Below are positions 1 through 10,300 of a stretch of DNA of 64,000 bases, piece after piece. Made by a program: the position numbers and the translations under genes. The notes beneath the pieces are model-generated. The model saw only the letters and a program-made list of their open reading frames with translations. It made no database searches and had not been told where the DNA came from. Where the stretch lies: the NCBI GenBank assembly GCA_003342815.1, contig PTEX01000231.1:896711-960710 (forward strand), given 5' to 3'. Position 1 is the stretch's first letter. Every line of letters begins with the position of its first letter. This DNA comes from Eudromia elegans. Its lineage: Eukaryota > Chordata > Aves > Tinamiformes > Tinamidae.

Positions 1-409
1 CGAGCCGAGCGTGGAGGGCAGCAGGCGCGGTCCCCGTCCCTCCATCCCTGCAGGGCGGGCGGGCGGCCGTTTGTGCTCGCGCGGTTCTGCAGCTCACGAC
101 ATGCAGCCCATGTCCCCCTCTCTCCGCGGTATTTCCCCATGCCCAGTGCGCAGCCCGCAGGCTCAGCCCTGGCAGCCCCCCCGCCTCCTCGCCGCGGCCT
201 TTCCCACTGTCCCGCCGGCAGCGCTTTCCTGTCGCTGTCACCACGAGCAAGCTTAACCAGTAACCTCAACCCTTCGGTGTACTCTGTGGGCTGCACTGGT
301 CCGCCAGAACGGACTCCTCTGTCCTTGCGGTTGGGTTAGGCTTGCTATGACGAGACACGGCCGAGCAGTAACCACTGCCTCTTGCTGCCTTTTACCCCTG
401 TCCTTTTAG
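1..409 (+). other. DDO: DDO intron (partial), GC-rich
   Basis: This is the intron sequence upstream of the first DDO exon in the window. It is GC- and CpG-rich in its first 250 bases and ends in a pyrimidine-rich tract and the AG acceptor at 408-409. No further DDO exon is recognisable here, so the exons for the N-terminal FAD-binding part lie outside the window. The short ORFs here have no recognisable product. Confidence 0.6.
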
Positions 410-586
410 CTGGCAGGTCTTTAAGAACCCCCCTGGGGAGGAGCTGCCCTTCTGGTCTGACATTGTCCTGGGGTTTCGAAGCATGTCCGAGGCCGAACTC
501 CAGAAATTCCCACAGCACAGATACGGTCAGGCCTTCACGACACTGAAATGCGACTGCCCACCCTACCTGCTGTGGATGGAGAAAAG
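410..586 (+). CDS. DDO: D-aspartate oxidase, penultimate coding exon
   Basis: D-aspartate oxidase is an FAD-dependent peroxisomal enzyme that oxidatively deaminates acidic D-amino acids (D-Asp, D-Glu, NMDA) to 2-oxo acids, ammonia and hydrogen peroxide. The 177-bp exon follows an AG acceptor (408-409) and reads C+TGG CAG GTC. Its 58 complete codons include PFWSDIVLGFR, KFPQHRYGQAFTTLKC and a Cys-x-Cys-Pro-x-Tyr-Leu stretch, close to the middle of vertebrate DDO as I know the family. It ends AAA AG before a GTTGGT donor (587), a weak but GT donor. The split AG|G Arg codon joins in frame to the next exon at 2832. DDO-specific residues at this position separate it from the paralogue DAO. The N-terminal exons, with the GxGxxG dinucleotide fold, lie upstream of the window. 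Confidence 0.93.
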
Positions 587-2831
587 GTTGGTCTCATTGC
601 CGGGTGGCCGGGCTGCGGATCCAGCCCCAACCAGAGCGATGTGGGAAGTGGGTTGGGGAGTCCCACGTTTGAACACATCTGGCTCTTATTGACTAGGGAA
701 AATGCACCCAGCAGGTTCTCAGGGGAGAGCCCAAGCAACAAACACTCAATCTTTCCAGACTTTTAAAGGCCGCATTTATATAATGAGAACTTTCTACCAA
801 TCTGGCTGTGTCGTGGGGCTTTAACTTGAGAATATCTCTGGGGCTGGTGTTGCTACAACCACAGGGAGCCACGCTAGGCCAGCCAAACCAGGAAGCACAC
901 GGGTGCTCCCCACTCACCAGACTTCCCAGATGTATTCCTGCACTCCTCAAGATACACGCAGCTCCTGAGAGAAGGAGAATATCTGGGGAAATGTCTGATT
1001 TGCCAAGACTTTGGGTTTGAGAATGGGTTGGTCCAATTCATCTCAAATTTGGTCAGTAATCTTGGTCACTTCTTAATCCGCTCTGGCACCAAAGCTCAGG
1101 TGACATCGTCTTGTAACAAACCCCCTGGAGGAGGTTCCCGTGCCGAGCGCACGCGTTTGCACGCAGGGCAGTTGCGGCTTCCGCCAGCAGTGCGGGCAAG
1201 GCAAGCGTCCCTCAATAAATGGATTTCAGAGCGTCCTGACAGGAGAGCCGAGAGGCAGAGCTAAAGAAGTTCTGGCCCCTGGTGAGCACATTTATCCCCC
1301 TTAATGTCCTCAACTTGAGCAAGCGGTTGTCTCCGCCTGCGGGACAGCGGTGAGCTCACGCTGACGTGAGGTTTGGTACTGAGGCCCGCACTTCCGTCAC
1401 GGTGCAAACTGCCCCTCATCCTGGCTCTCTTCCGTCTCACGCAAACTGCCAAGTGATGATTCTCGTACTCACAAACCGCCCAGTGGGGAGGGCGCCGGTG
1501 CCTCCGCGGCCGCCCTGTCCCCTCCCAGCACACACTCCGTGCGGTCCCGGTGCTCAACCCGGGGCAATTTCCTCCAAAGCACCACGGAATTGCTAACTCC
1601 ATGCAGTGCCTGTCTCGCGGTGCCTGCTCGCTCCTTACTCCCGTTAGAGCCTTCGCGTTTCCCAGAGGAGGTCCTCTAATAAGATGGTGAAGCTTCTTTT
1701 CCTTCTTTTCTCTCTGGGGACCGGAAAAGAGAGCGTATCAAACACGTAACTGATTCGCAAAGCCCTGGTGATCTGAGCAGTATTTATGGGCTGTTCTCTC
1801 CACAGTTGATGAGGAAAGCTGTTTTTGTGCTCATTTTCCTGGTTCAAAAATAGGAACTTCTCCTGCTTTTTGTGTGAATCCAGGAGCTTTCAGCAGCTTT
1901 TAATGTTGCTGTATTTTTGCTGGCCCAATGGCAGATTCCCAGGCACAAAGCAGTGAGATCCCCAGCAGGAGCTGTTGAGGGGGCCTGCCCGGTTCTTCCC
2001 AGCCAGCCCCTGTCCTGCTGCACCCAAACACGAGTCCCGGGGAAGCAGCAGCAGTGCCCTGGATCCTCAGCTTCCTCGTGGTCAGGAACCAGACCGTGTT
2101 CCTGCAGCAGGTCTCCGCTTCCAAACGGCAGGAGCGGAGGCAAGTGCAGCTTGGTGCAACGGCTCTGGGAACGGGGTCTTGCTCCCCACACACCCCTTCC
2201 CTGTCTCCTTGCTGCCAGGCCCTGCAGCCTCCAGCACGCGCCCCCAGGTCCCCGTCTCCTGCGGCTCCTGTGCCACAATTGCTCGGCCTGCAGGGCCGTG
2301 CCGAGATGCCGGGGTGTCTCACGCACTGTGGGGTGACCAAGTTTAACGCCTGAGAGGCTGCCCCGATGCCGAGGGGGTGTGTGGGGAACGCATATGAGCG
2401 TGCGACAGGCGCAGCTGAAGGAGGGCACCGCAGCGCGGTCCTGACAGCACGAGGAGCCAGCGAATCAAAACGCCCTTCTCAGCTCGCTGGGGCTGCTGAG
2501 CTTTGCCGTCACTGTAGAAATGAGCCAGAGGCCACGAGGATCTGTCTCTGTCTCTAGGGTCTTATGCCAGACCCTTTTCTGTAATAGCTGTTGATTTCCT
2601 GCATCTTTTCCTGCCCAAACAAGCTAAAAAATATCTTTCATCAGACCAAATCAGGCACATCACAAACAGAAGCCCCGTACCACTTCCTTTGCTTTGCATC
2701 CCATGTGTTCTTTGCTTTTCATCCATGCACTAAATACAACCTCAATTACTTGATGTCCGTAATAAACACGAGGGTTTAGGGGGTTCATCTCAGCTTCCCT
2801 CCAGGGTGTTTGGTTTTGTTTTGTTTTCCAG
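587..2831 (+). other. DDO: DDO intron
   Basis: A 2.2-kb intron between the two DDO exons. It starts GTTGGT and ends in a T-rich tract and CAG at 2829-2831. The middle (about 1120-2450) is GC-rich and produces many overlapping ORFs on both strands, the longest on the - strand at 1844-2428. These are low-complexity Arg/Pro/Ser/Gly translations without recognisable domains, and I do not call them genes. No transposon is evident. Confidence 0.75.
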
Positions 2832-3399
2832 GTTGAAGGCAAAGGGTGTCCAGCTGCATACCCGCAAAGTGGCAAACCTGTGGGAGCTGCACAGCGAGTA
2901 CGACATCGTCGTCAACTGCGCCGGCATCGGTGCCCGCCAGCTGGTGGGGGACCAGCAGCTGATCCCTGTCCGCGGTCAGGTGCTCAAGGTTCATGCTCCT
3001 TGGGTGAAGAACTTCGTCCGGGACGGGGACGGCTTGACCTACATCTACCCAGGGATAAACAGCGTAACCCTAGGGGGGACCAGGGAAAAGGAGAGCTGGA
3101 GCCTCTCCCCCGACCCCAGCACCACCAAAGCCATCTTTGGCAGATGCTGCTCCCTCGAGCCCTCGCTCCGGGCAGCTCGGGATGTGGAGGTGAAGGTGGG
3201 CCTGAGGCCGTCCCGAGCAAGCGTGAGGCTGCAGAGGGAGGCTTGGAGCCACGAGGGAGCCAAGCTCCTCGTGGTCCACAACTATGGGCATGGCTCAGGC
3301 GGCTTTTCCATGCACTGGGGCACAGCCAAGGAGGCCACTCAGCTGGTGGGGGAGTGCATAGCTGCCCTGCAGGGCTCCTCATCGAGGGCCAAGCTTTGA
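2832..3399 (+). CDS. DDO: D-aspartate oxidase, terminal coding exon
   Basis: The last DDO exon (1 base + 188 codons + TGA at 3397-3399) encodes the C-terminal half of the flavoenzyme. Visible motifs in order are VVNCAGIGARQL (FAD-side sheet), PVRGQVLKV, a YIYPG strand carrying the substrate-facing Tyr, VTLGGTR, GLRPSRASVRLQ with the Arg expected to clamp the substrate carboxylate, and VVHNYGHGSGGFSMHWGTA. The last fits the D-amino-acid oxidase signature (H-N-Y-G-x-G-S-x-G-x5-G-x-A). The protein ends in Ala-Lys-Leu, a good PTS1 peroxisomal signal. With the previous exon the window encodes about 247 of an expected 340 residues. No stop or frameshift interrupts it, so the gene looks functional. 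Confidence 0.95.
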
Positions 3400-4355
3400 A
3401 CCTCAGAGGCTCCTTCCCACTCGTGACAGGCTAATTGCATCCCCTGGTAGCACCCATGGACCCTGGGTGGACGGAGCCGAAGCCGACAGCTGGGGCCATG
3501 GCAGGCGCGCGGTGCTGTCCCGCCCGGCGCTCCGGGAAGCGTGAGAGGTCGCTCCGAGCACCAGCACAGCCTGCCTGCTTCCCCCACCCCGTGCTGCTCC
3601 TGCCTCAGTGGCCTCTCCTATGATTGTGTGGAGGAGTAGAAGAGATGATAAATGTAGATGATTCATAGAGCAGGAATCAGATTGCTCAAGTATACTATAA
3701 ATGACATACATTTACCATTTGTTCATCTGCATCTAATTTTTATTGGATGAGCTGGATTCCATTCAGCAAAAACTATTTTTTTTTCATTATTGCACTAAAT
3801 CTAAGCTGATCCTGCCCACTTTCCTGCCATCTTGCTAACATTTTTTCCATAGAATTCACAGGGAAATGAAACCCCACATAGCGCTGCATCGCAGTGTGCC
3901 AGGTCACCTCTTACAAAATACAATGTTTAGTCACCATCACATGCAGTCACCACACAGGCAAGATTTTAAGAGCAGATTTATGGGTTGATCACTGCTTTCC
4001 CTAATGTTACACCCTAGGAGGAACCATGAAGTTTCTGTGAAAGGAAGTAGCCCTATAGTACGAGCTATAGTTTTAGCTTTTCTCATGACAATTTGGAAAT
4101 CTCTCTCTTTTTTCCTATCCCCTCAGTAACAGCTTTGTCAGGCCTGTCTCTGGTAGGAGAGGATTCTTCAGGGCAGGCTTGTGAGCGCAGCCTTTCTGTG
4201 CTCCTTCTCACCAGCACTCGTAGTGTTCTTGCTGCCTTTCTTGCAGCAGCTGGTAGGATTAGCCAGGGACACACCAGCGTGGGTCCTAGCACCAAATTTC
4301 CGCTACATCAGAGAGAGAAGAGCCCTCTATGTCAAAATAAACTCTATACAGACAG
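3400..4355 (+). other. DDO: Probable DDO 3' untranslated region
   Basis: DNA downstream of the DDO stop, without a convincing ORF. The first good polyadenylation hexamer is AATAAA at 4336-4341, followed by a T/G-rich stretch (about 4353-4371) that could serve as the downstream element. This implies a 3' UTR of up to about 950 bases. The UTR end is inferred from this signal alone, and an earlier non-canonical site is possible. Confidence 0.45.
4336..4341 (+). terminator. DDO: Candidate DDO polyadenylation signal AATAAA
   Basis: A canonical AATAAA about 940 bases after the DDO stop, followed within 12-30 bases by a GT/T-rich segment. A second hexamer occurs near 4687, so alternative ends are possible. 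This is a motif-level call without transcript support. Confidence 0.45.
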
Positions 4356-4359
4356 GGTT

Positions 4360-5429
4360 TTGTTTTCTGTAATGAGATGCGAGTGAAATGATCTCTCCCA
4401 ATGAAGCCAAGCTGTGGCAGCCCTGACTGTCACTCCATAAGAAAGGTTAAGCTGAGCTTTCCACTTTCCACGTTTGACGCCCTTGGATGTGCCTGGAGAT
4501 ATTGACTGCTCAGAATTAGAGCTTCCGTCAAAGCACAGGGTGAATGCCTGACTGTGAGGGATTAACTGCTCATTAGATCTTAAATGACTCATTTAAGAGG
4601 ATTAGCATCCATTTTTTAACTGGCTTTTGTCATTATAATTATAAAAAAAAATCAAAACCCTTTAAGGATCCACATGATTAACTGATAAATAAAAGTCTAA
4701 CAATGAAGCAAAGGTCAGTTTTGAAGTGTTTTATTTCATAAGTAAGGTTTTTTTTTTCTTTTTCTTTCATTCAGTGGGGTTGGACAGAACCTGAAAAAAA
4801 ATCTCACGCCCAACTCTCACGTTTGCAATGGCTGCCAACTCCCGCTCTTCTCAGTGGGGATGTGGACAGTTGTCCTTAGCAAGGGACAGCTACCGAGAGG
4901 AACATTGTCCCATTAAAGTACAGGCCAGTCAGCTCGGGATCAGCCTAAGCTGGCCCTGCTTTCAGGCGTTTTGCCCTTTTCTTCTCAGCTCCAGCTGCTA
5001 ATCTTGCATCTCTCCTCCTCTTCCCAATAATTCACCCCTCCAGCGATACTAGAGGGCAGAGCTGCTTCTTTTGGCAGCAGTCTTGGCATGGTGTTTAACT
5101 AAGTGTGGCTTTGTCCTTGGGTAACACGGAGCAAGGAAATGCATGGAAAAAACCCAGAGGAAGAGGTTTTTTTCCTAATCTTGATTTTCATCTAAGAAAC
5201 ACAAACAAGCCGTTCAGCCTAGTCTGGAGCTTGAAACGCTACTAATGACAACGGCATGTTCACAGCACGACGAGAAACGTGAATCCTGTCTGAACTCTGG
5301 TCGTGCATTTCCATGCTGCAATATGGTGGGATTTCTTCTAACTTATTTATAAAGTCATAAAAGTTGCCTGAAGTGGCCCACCAGAAGAGGGTCACTTCTA
5401 TTCCTGGCCCAGGAGCTTCCTCACCATCC
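4360..5429. other. Intergenic DNA downstream of DDO
   Basis: A moderately AT-rich stretch with short homopolymer runs (A near 4645, T near 4750) and no ORF worth calling. The last 100 bases may already belong to the old antisense CR1 that follows, but similarity is too weak to place the boundary. Confidence 0.5.
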
Positions 5430-6000
5430 TCGGGGTTTGGTGGTCCTCAAATGACTCATCTTCCACACATTCGTCAGATCACTTTTGAAGCCTTTTCTCA
5501 TCCTTTGTGAACTTACACACCTATATCACAACCTCAGTCACTTCTTTTCTATCTTGATGAGCCCTAGCTTATGCAGTTTATCCACATAATGTTATCCTGT
5601 GTCTTTGCTCAGCCTTCTCAGCCACCTTTACACCTTTTCACACTCTAACACACTTTGAGATGAGGGACCAAAACTGCACAGAGTACTGTGGTGGAGGGGA
5701 CTGTGTATTTAACTGATGCCAAAATTGTTGTTCTGTTTTCTGTTAGTTTCCTAAAAAAATTAATATTCCGTTGCTGTATAATCACTCTTGAGCTTTTAAT
5801 TTACATTTGAATAGACCTCTGTAACTCCAAGATCTTGGTCCTGAAGAGCAGATTCAGAGGACATTGCTGAGCCTTTTTCACATGGGATCTTCCCACCCCA
5901 ACCACGTGTTTATCTCTGCTTTTATCTGCACTGAATTCACCTGCTGTTTCATTGCCTCATCTTGTGAGATGGTTTTTGCTGCTCCTTGTAGTCAATATTC
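5430..6000 (-). mobile_element. Old, diverged CR1-like LINE fragment (antisense)
   Basis: Read on the + strand, this contains the characteristic antisense order of old CR1/L3-type elements. A GAGCCCTAGCTTATGCAG block (near 5560) is followed by an upstream-of-substitution block ending in ACCAAAACTGCACAGAGTACTG (near 5670), and then by a TCTGCACTGAATTCACCTGCTG block with TTGTGAGATGG (near 5925-5975). In intact copies these lie in the ORF2 C-terminal region, so the element is on the - strand with its 3' side at low coordinates. It is heavily mutated and carries no ORF. The subfamily and exact ends need a repeat-library comparison. Confidence 0.7.
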
Positions 6001-6014
6001 AAAACGAGCCAGCT

Positions 6015-7350
6015 AGAATGAGAGGCACTTTGGGAGCTCAACTCAAATGCCTCTGTGCAAACGCCCACAGCACGGAGAATAAACAAGGGGAATTGGCTTC
6101 TTAAGAGGGACAGGCCAGGCAGGCGAGGTGGCAGAGTCGCTCTTTACATGAGAGAGCAACTGAAACGTATGGAGCTCGGTATAGGGGAGGATGGCGCGTG
6201 GGTTGAGAGCCTGTGGGTGAAGATCAAAGGGCAGCGCAACAGGGACAACACGGTCGTGGGAGTTTACTACAGGCCTCCCGACCAGGATGAGGAGGTGGAC
6301 GAGGCCTTCTACAGGCAGCTNCAAGAAGCCTCGCGATCGCAGGCCCTGGTCCTTGTGGGGGACTTTAACCACCCTGATGTCTGCTGGGCCGATCACACAG
6401 CCGGGAGCAGACAGTCCAGGAGGTTCCTGCAGAGCGTTGCGGATAACTTCCTGATGCAGGTGGTTGAAGAGCCGACAAGGGCGGGCGCGCTGCTAGACCT
6501 GGTACTAACCAACAGAGATGGTCTAGTGGGAAATGTGAGGGTCGGGGGCAGTCTGGGCTGCAGTGACCACGAGATGTTGGAATTCACGATCCTGCGTGGA
6601 AGGAGCTGGGCAAGAAGTAGGATTGCAGCCCTGGACTTCAAGAGAGCCAACTTTGACCTCCTCAGGGAGCTCCTTGGAGAAATCCCCTGGACTGGGGTCC
6701 TAGAAAGAAAGGGGGTCCAGGAGAGCTGGCTAATATTCAAGCAGCACTTCCTCCAAGCCCAGGATTGGTGCGTTCTTACAAGAAAGAAGTCGAGCAAGAG
6801 CGGCAAGAGACCTGCATGGATGGGCAAGGAGATACTGGGAAAAATTAATGAGAAGAAGAGAGAATATATCAGGAGGAAAAAGGGCCAGGACACATGGGAA
6901 GAATATAGGAACATTGCAAGAGAATGCAGGGATGCAACAAGGAAGCCCAAGTCCTGTCTGGAATTAGAGTTAGTGAGAGATGTCAGGGATAACAGGAAGG
7001 GCTTCTACAAATACATCAGCAGCAAGAGGAAGACTAGGGAAAATGTTAGTCTGCTGCTGAATGGGGAGAGTGCCTTGGTGACCAAGGATGCGGAGAAGGC
7101 AGAGTTACTAAATGCCTTCTTTGCCTCGGTCTTCACTGCTAAGGTTGGTCCTCATGAACTGCAGAGGTCGGATATAAAAGGGATAAAGCAGGAGAGAGGA
7201 AGACTTTCCACTGATTGAGGAGCATTTGATCAGGGATTATTTAGGCAAACTGGACGCCCATAAACCTATGGGTCTGGATAGGATGCACCCAAGAACACTG
7301 AGGGACCTGGCAGGGGTTATTGCTCAGCCGCTCTCCAACATCTTGGAGAG
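6015..7350 (+). mobile_element. CR1 LINE fragment, endonuclease part, 3' truncated
   Basis: A sense-strand CR1 non-LTR retrotransposon fragment. It begins within the ORF2 endonuclease region, with an LKCLCANAHS-like start at about 6042 in a different frame. It runs through the endonuclease and linker and stops shortly after the beginning of the reverse transcriptase domain (translated PMGLDRMHPRTLRDLAG near 7265-7310). Most of the reverse transcriptase, the C-terminus and the ATTCTATG-repeat 3' end are missing. LINE copies normally lose their 5' ends, so 3' loss implies later deletion, inversion or rearrangement. About 30 residues are also missing between the N-terminal motif and the LLKRDRPGRRGG motif at about 6090. 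Confidence 0.9.
6055..7218 (+). pseudogene. CR1 ORF2 remnant: apurinic-like endonuclease and linker
   Basis: This open frame of 387 codons starts only at a GTG; the real ORF2 start is lost. It encodes most of the AP-endonuclease-like domain that nicks target DNA for target-primed reverse transcription. Visible motifs are GRRGGRVALYMRE, VVGVYYRPPDQDEEVDEAF, LVLVGDFNHPDVCW (the GDFN catalytic block), LLDLVLTN and LGCSDHEMLEF (the SDH block with the catalytic His). A basic linker (KKREYIRRKKG, NRKGFYKYISSKRK) and LLNAFFASVFT follow. An ambiguous base at 6321 gives one X. The frame ends at TGA 7216-7218, and the expected continuation (IRDYLGKLDAHKPMG) lies in another frame from about 7228, which shows a frameshift. 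The catalytic RT motif is absent, so it cannot mobilise itself. Confidence 0.88.
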
Positions 7351-10300
7351 GTCGTGGAGAGCTTTCTACCAGTGTGTTACAATGAGCCAATAATGAGCTT
7401 TCTTCTGGAAAGCCTCTGATCTGTCTGTTAGTTCAAGAGCCTTATACAAAAATCAAGCCCTTAGTCTCTCCTTATTTTCAGACTTGTAGCTTACAGAAGA
7501 TGCCTGTATTCAGCCTGATTGCTCACATTCCTAAGCCCAACTAGAAAGGGACTACATTTGACCAGACTGCTCCTTGACATTTCCTGATCACTTTGTAGAT
7601 TTCCTTCACCTGAAATTACAAAGATGTCACCTTTAGAGGACCACCCAGGCCCTTGCTTCTCTGCCTGGCCACCTTCTCTTGCTCCCTAGCTTAAAACCCT
7701 ACGTTTACCCTACACTTTCTCATAGAGGCTTTCTTCCCCATTAGGGGAAGGCTTTCTCAGGCCTGACATGGGCATTTCCTGATCACGCTGCCTTGAGCCA
7801 CGTGAACTCCTACCCGCAAGGGGATTCACAGCTTTGAGATGCTTGCAAGCTGGCTGGCTTGCCTGCAGAGCTGGGCTCTGAGGCAGCTGAAGGCTGCTCA
7901 CAGGAATCCTGTGCTCCTCAGCTGCCCTCCCTCACGTGTCAGTCTCTGGCAATATCTCATCGGTGATCCCTGAGCTTCTGCTCCTCACTCAAGAGCCTTG
8001 CTAGGATCTGAAGCAAAGCCTGTGTTGACTCTTTAGTTCCAGTTCCAGCTTAGCTGATAGCTAAGGAATTTCAGAAGCTGCATTTTGACTCTCAGTCTGC
8101 GTGTGCTGTTACTGCACCTGGAAATGCACAGCACAGGCCAGAGACACTCCTGTATGGGGAAAAGCAGTAACGGCTGACGGCCATTAAATCTCCACAAGTT
8201 CCCATCCTGATGAAACGGCCCTTAAGGAAAGACTCAGCCCTCACCCGTGGAAACCTGCCAGCTCTCTCAAGACAGGAGTCCACACCTCACCTGCCTTAGT
8301 TCCACAGCGCAGTCCATGGCACATCTTTTCTTGTCTCTCTACCCACCATAACGTCCTTTCCTCCCACATCTTTCACTCCTCTCTCTGAAATCCCTGGGAA
8401 TGTCAAATACATTTCAGGACCAGCCTGGCTTCATGAGGCATTTTGTCACTGGCCCATTCCTAAAGCCTTAAGTGTCCTACCAAAACTTAAATGGACAGAG
8501 TGTGAGCAGCAACTTCCTATCCCTGCTTCCTAACCTACACGGAATAGACATCTCTGACAGACGGCAGCCGATCTGTCACAGTCGTAATGAACTTCAGCAC
8601 AACATAAAAAAGAAACAATTTATATTTGAGACATTTTTATTGGCCCTTAGGATTGCAGGCAGCAGATGGGCTGTGTGATGGATTTTAGAACTTGGGCACA
8701 AAATAATAGTTTTCTACAACAGAGAGTTTTATTCATTTTGTATCACAAAAACAAAGCCATAAAGATATATTGTCTCAATATAGACTTCTGCCTATATTAG
8801 GAAGACTTTTGTCACTTCCCACAAAAAATAGAGGAAAACCAGCATTCACCACTCACTTGAAGTATTTCCCAATCAAAATGACTTCTTGAGATAAACTTCA
8901 GTCTCATAAATGCAAATTAATTTGAAGCAAATGTAGTAATTAAACGGAAAACTCATGGCCTGGGCAGACATTTGTGTTGTTTTCACGTTTTCTCAATTAA
9001 TTGTAATTGCTGTGGGATGGTTTATTTTATTCTGCTTTACTGCCTAGTTTCCACTAGAGGGAGATATTGGATTAAGAAGTAAGAAGCAAAATAGGAACTC
9101 CATCAAAAGAGGATGAAGAGATGCTAAACTAAGAGGGTAACTGGAAATGTGGGTGCTCTTGGCCTACCGGGCTCCTGCATGTCTATAATGCACAATTGCT
9201 TTGAAGGATGAGGGTGCTGCGGCCGAGTTTAAGATATAATACCACTCAGTTAGTACTTTGAATTGTTATGGGGAGAGCATAGAAACTGTGCACCGAGGAA
9301 ATGGAACGTGAGAGGGAGCAACAAACCAGGTGTCATTAATTAAAAAAAAAAAAAAAGGATTTAATAGTAGATCAAACCATTGCAATTACAGCATCTCCCA
9401 GAGCTTCTCTGCCACTAAAAGGCTGCAGGAGAAAAACACCATCATGAATCAGAATTTTGCTGTGTGAAGAAAGGGAGTGGCTGGGAGAAAAGGAACTAGA
9501 AGTAAGCATTATTTTATGAGTGAACTATTCCACAGTGAAAAAGATCAGTTCACAGAAGTGATATTTCTAAATGCAAAAGAAGTTTAAAGAGACTCTTTCT
9601 TGTGCTTAGTTTTCACTCCATTGAGACTTCCCCTCACCTCAGTGTCAGCAACCAGAACTTTGCCATTTCCTTTGGTGAGCACAAGAGAGCCCTGCTGAAA
9701 TTCTCTGCTTTCCCTCATTTGTGCTCTTGCTATTTCCATTGCCTGCGGCGGGGACAACCTCTCTCTCGTATTTTTAATGGGCACGTGTCATGTGCTGTGC
9801 TCCTGCCACAGTCGCTATCTGCTTTTTATTTCCCTTTTGCAATGTCTCAGTTGACCGATTGCATTAGTCTTTCCTTAATGAGCCAAAAAGGAGAGATTTT
9901 CTTTTAATTATGTCACCAGAGAATTAAGCAATTGAGCAAGCTGTCGGTGTTTCCAAAGGACCTGGGTACGCTGTGCTCCCCTGCAGTTCGTGGGCAGAGG
10001 GAATGTATGCAGGCTTGGGGAAGAGCCCAATCATTGGGATACTGGATTAAAGAAGAGCAGTCTCCTTTTCACATGTGCTTTGACAGAGAAATAATCCTCT
10101 TGATTTTTGAAAGAAAGAGGCTTAGACACCTGCAGACCAGGGACAGATCAGGAGTTGTGAGTCCTCGCAGGGCCAAATAATGCGACATCCTCCTGGGAGG
10201 AGAGATGAGCAGAATGTACCATTCCCTCCGCGTTTCCGCATCTCCAGGATGCAGAGGTGAAGTAAACGTTAAGACTTTGAGAAATCTCCTTTTGAAAAAC

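Noticed and set aside
1844..2428. A - strand ORF of 194 codons in the DDO intron
   Set aside because: It is GC-driven, has no recognisable domain, and overlaps several equally long ORFs in other frames.
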